NCBI RefSeq assembly: GCF_000002995.4
Contig: NW_025062478.1
Span: forward strand, 12,458,001 to 12,522,000
Direction: 5' to 3'
DNA length: 64,000 nt
Origin: Brugia malayi
Taxonomy: Eukaryota; Nematoda; Chromadorea; Rhabditida; Onchocercidae
The notes beneath the pieces are model-generated. The model ran no database searches. It worked only from the letters and a program-made list of their open reading frames with translations, and was not told where the DNA came from. Below are positions 61,257 through 64,000 of this stretch, in pieces. The stretch's first letter is position 1. Each line of letters starts with the position of its first letter. The position numbers and the translations under genes are program-made.

Positions 61257-61883
61257 AACCATAAAAGTATTAGCAAATTAAAAAAATAAACTGCAATATT
61301 AATTTTATTTTTAATATAAACAAATTCACTTAATGATAGTAATAATATTAGACTTTTGTAAAATTAATCGAAAGTTTTTTTTTTTTTTTTTTTCAAAAAT
61401 TACAATAATCGATTTCAATTTTATTATACAAATTTAACGATACAATAATTTACTATAATAGTAATTTTAAATTCCAATTATTAAAATTTCTTTTTTTTAA
61501 TTCTATTTAAATTACATAAGTGCAGCAATGCAATAATAATAATATAAAATAATTAATTTTTGCATTAATCATTTAATATTATCTATTAATAAATGTTAGA
61601 AATAGTAGCAAAAAAATTTTTATTTAAACAGTTAAAGCATAAGAAATAAATTTTGCAGTTGTATTTTGTTTTTTTTTTTTTTTTTTAAAAAATAAACTGA
61701 AAAATAGAAACGGAAATTTAGCTAAGTGTAATGCTTATTCAGCTTGAATTCATTTTTTTTTTCTTTTTGAATTTAACAACATTTAGGAAAAGTTTTTAAA
61801 TACTAAATTATTTCACACTTCGATCAGTTATTTTGAAAATTTCAAATCGATCATTTATTTGATCCAATCGTGATCAAGTAATC

Positions 61884-64000
61884 ATGTCGATAGCTCATAA
61901 AATTGTAATTATTATTATCACTCTCGCTTTTTTGGATTATATAACATCTGGTTAGCTAAATATTTCTTTTCTTTCTTTTCTTTTTTTTTTAATAATAAAA
62001 TAATTAATTGTAAAAGAACAATTCAAAATGTTAAATAGTAAATTTTAAATTTATTAAATTTTCATTCTCAAGAAATAAAATTACTTTTTATCAAATAATC
62101 ATTACTCCTTTTTGAAGAAGTTTTCTTCCTTTTTTTTTAATTATCTCTTTTAAAAATATCTATGAGATAATATATTTTTAGAGATATTACTAACTTTTGA
62201 ATGCATAATAGTATTAAATGCATAGTGCAATTTATAAATATATAACATTTCTTAGTTTTATTATATTTTATTGTAAAACTTTTTTGTTGTTGTCAAAATT
62301 AAAAGAAAAAAAAAAAATTAAAAATTAAATTTAGATTGCATAAATGGAACATCAAAGGGATGTCCAGCTGGTACAGTATGTTTTCTAAATGTGTGCTATC
62401 CATCAGGAGGCGGTATATTTATAGTAATATAGAAGAAAAAATTAAAACTAATACTGTAAATAGAGAAATTAAATTACAAATAAAAAATATTGTCCATTTC
62501 TAATTACTCCATTTTATAATTAAAAAGGAATAATACTTAATTATATTATTTAAATAAATAAACAATACATTAATGTAGTATGGAACAATAGAATAATAAA
62601 ATTTTTTCTACCGTAAATATAAGCGATTTAAATAAGTTGGAATAGAAGTATTACTCAAAAATTGATTTTTTGTCAACTGTTGATTTAAAAAAAAAAAAAA
62701 GGAGTTTTGGATGAAACGATTCATTCATCAAAATTAATTGCTTAATTAATTATTCTTAAAAAAGATTTTTGGAGTATGAGTTTTAGAAAGTTTTGATTAG
62801 TTATTAAATATTAATTGCAGTAAATTCAAACTTTCATTTATAATCTAAATCTTTACAACAATAAGTCAAATCTTTGAAATAGTAATTTTAATTTTTGAAA
62901 TTATAATTTCAATCCATGAAATGGTTTATCAGAAACTGATCATTTAACTAATCATTCCTGGCATTCCATGAAGATTTGCCCAATAGATTGTGAATTTTTA
63001 AGTGACAATTTAGACTGATAAGAAATGACAATTCAAAAGTTTGATAATATTTTCAGAAAATTGCAAAAAATTTTAATTTATTTCTTTCAACTTTTTAGCT
63101 TGCTCTAACGGAGCTTGTGATGCTGCATTCATATGTGTAAATGTCACATGCTTAAATATTAATGCACCTATACCTTCGGCCACTACAACTGGAAGTAAAT
63201 CAATTTATTTTATTAAAAAATAAAATTTTGTTTACAAAAAATGCTATTTTCATCGAAAGTAAACAAAGTTAAAATTGAAATAACAAATGCTAATTGATTA
63301 ATTCATACTTTTTCATAAATTTTTTTTTTTTTTTTTATACGTATAAAGCCTAAATTTTTATTTAAAATTTTTTTTTTTTATTTTTTGAAACTTTCAAATT
63401 TTACAAATGCTGAAAAATTATTGATAGTTTTAATTGTTAGTTCGCTAACAAACATCAAATTAATATTATGTTGTTTTTGTTTTTGTTTCCTTTTTTTTTA
63501 TTCTTTTTCATCCACAATTCACTTTTTTTTTTCTTGTCTTCAATTTTGTTTTTTGAAATGTTTTATTGCTAAATGAATATCTTTGTAGATCACATATTTT
63601 CCATTTGAAATGATAAAATAGATATTTTGAAAATTTAAATTTAAAATAGAAAACATTTTAGGCATTTTGAAGCAATTGCTACTTTTATTTTGAGTAAACA
63701 ATGTTGAACTTTTTTGTAGAATATATATTACTAATTATTAAAAATTTTTATTTTTGTTGAAATTCAAAAATTAGGCATTCATTAAATTTATTGTTAATCA
63801 AACAAAAATAACAACACTTTAGCAGTAACAACAACAACAGCCACAACAACAACAACAACAACAGCCACAACAACAGCCACAACAACAGCCACAACAACAA
63901 CAACAATCGCATGTATAGATCGTAATGCAGCAGGTCGACCCAGTGATTGCCCAAGATTGAAATATTTATGCGACAATCCCTTATATTACAACTTAATGAC
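61884..64000 (+). CDS. Secreted Cys-rich protein with Thr-rich linker and ShKT domain, 3' end cut
   Basis: Four exons fit in phase: 61884-61950, 62335-62412, 63099-63194 and 63823 to the window edge. Exon 1 is a signal peptide (a run of Ile/Leu/Phe after MSIAHK). Exons 2 and 3 encode a short Cys-rich region with spacing like GCPAGTVCFLNVC and CSNGACDAAFICVNVTC, similar to small EB-like modules of nematode secreted proteins. Exon 4 begins with about 27 Thr/Ala residues, almost all ACA codons, likely O-glycosylated, then a ShKT domain start (ACIDRN, SDCPRLKYLC, NPLYYN). ShKT domains are common in nematode secreted, cuticle and peptidase proteins; their presence does not make this a toxin. The remaining ShKT cysteines lie beyond the right edge. 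Confidence 0.85.

Larger units (their letters stand above)
49989..61883. other. 11.9-kb region without a supported gene
   Basis: Upstream of the receptor gene and downstream of nothing recognisable until the ShKT gene, this stretch is extremely AT-rich with many A/T runs of 10-25 bases. It contains GA, TA and TTG-type microsatellites, a 30-bp minisatellite, scattered attaatt motifs and one perfect palindrome at 60007-60029. Open frames here are short, A/T-driven and lack matched splice sites. The receptor promoter should lie just above 49988. Confidence 0.55.

Noticed and set aside
63748..63976. Minus-strand Leu/Val-rich frames near the right edge
   Set aside because: They are antisense to the ACA-repeat exon of the ShKT gene.
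61884..64000. Calling the ShKT gene a toxin
   Set aside because: ShKT domains are widespread in ordinary nematode secreted proteins, and the domain is incomplete in this window.

Overview
The window is a piece of nuclear genome from a nematode. It is very AT-rich, full of poly(A)/poly(T) runs, and its genes are split by many GT-AG introns. The gene families identify the group: a major-sperm-protein (MSP) domain protein, a secreted ground-like (hedgehog-related) protein, C-type lectin domains, a Thr-rich ShKT-domain protein and an ACR-16/alpha7-group nicotinic receptor subunit. At least five genes have a 3' splice-site-like AG 0-9 nt before their ATG, as expected where spliced leaders are trans-spliced onto mRNAs. 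A clade III (spirurid or filarial-like) worm is my guess only. All exon joins were worked out by hand from splice sites, phase and family likeness; none has been tested with transcripts.

Layout. 0.2-3.9 kb (-): exons of a formin-type FH3 region running off the left edge, preceded by exons with a glycine-rich hydrophobic segment that may be the same or a separate gene. 7.0-9.7 kb (+): small, poorly recognised genes, including a Ser-rich basic protein and the C-terminal half of an SH2-like domain. 10.5-12.2 kb (-): MSP-domain protein, complete in five exons. 15.2-18.7 kb (-): an Angel/CCR4-type EEP hydrolase, complete in nine exons. 19.7-22.5 kb (-): an unrecognised 187-residue protein with four SUMO-interaction-like motifs. 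22.9-24.4 kb: two minisatellites. 25.7-27.0 kb (-): ground-like secreted protein. 29.1-33.2 kb (+): secreted-type protein with two C-type-lectin-like domains. 34.8-35.6 kb (+): SRP14. 36.8-38.2 kb (-): unrecognised 105-residue secreted protein. 40.7-50.0 kb (-): complete nicotinic acetylcholine receptor alpha subunit in twelve exons, with a 2-kb ATTC/ATTCC satellite inside one intron. 50.0-61.9 kb: a repeat-rich stretch with no gene that I can support. 61.9-64 kb (+): Thr-rich ShKT protein, cut by the right edge.

The genes do not form one pathway. Housekeeping genes (SRP14, Angel, formin) are mixed with nematode-specific secreted, sperm and neuronal genes. The most interesting items are the multi-SIM protein, the triplicated splice acceptor in the MSP gene, the intronic GGAAT-type satellite in the receptor gene, the two-state 41-bp minisatellite, and a perfect 16-bp hairpin at 25.2 kb.
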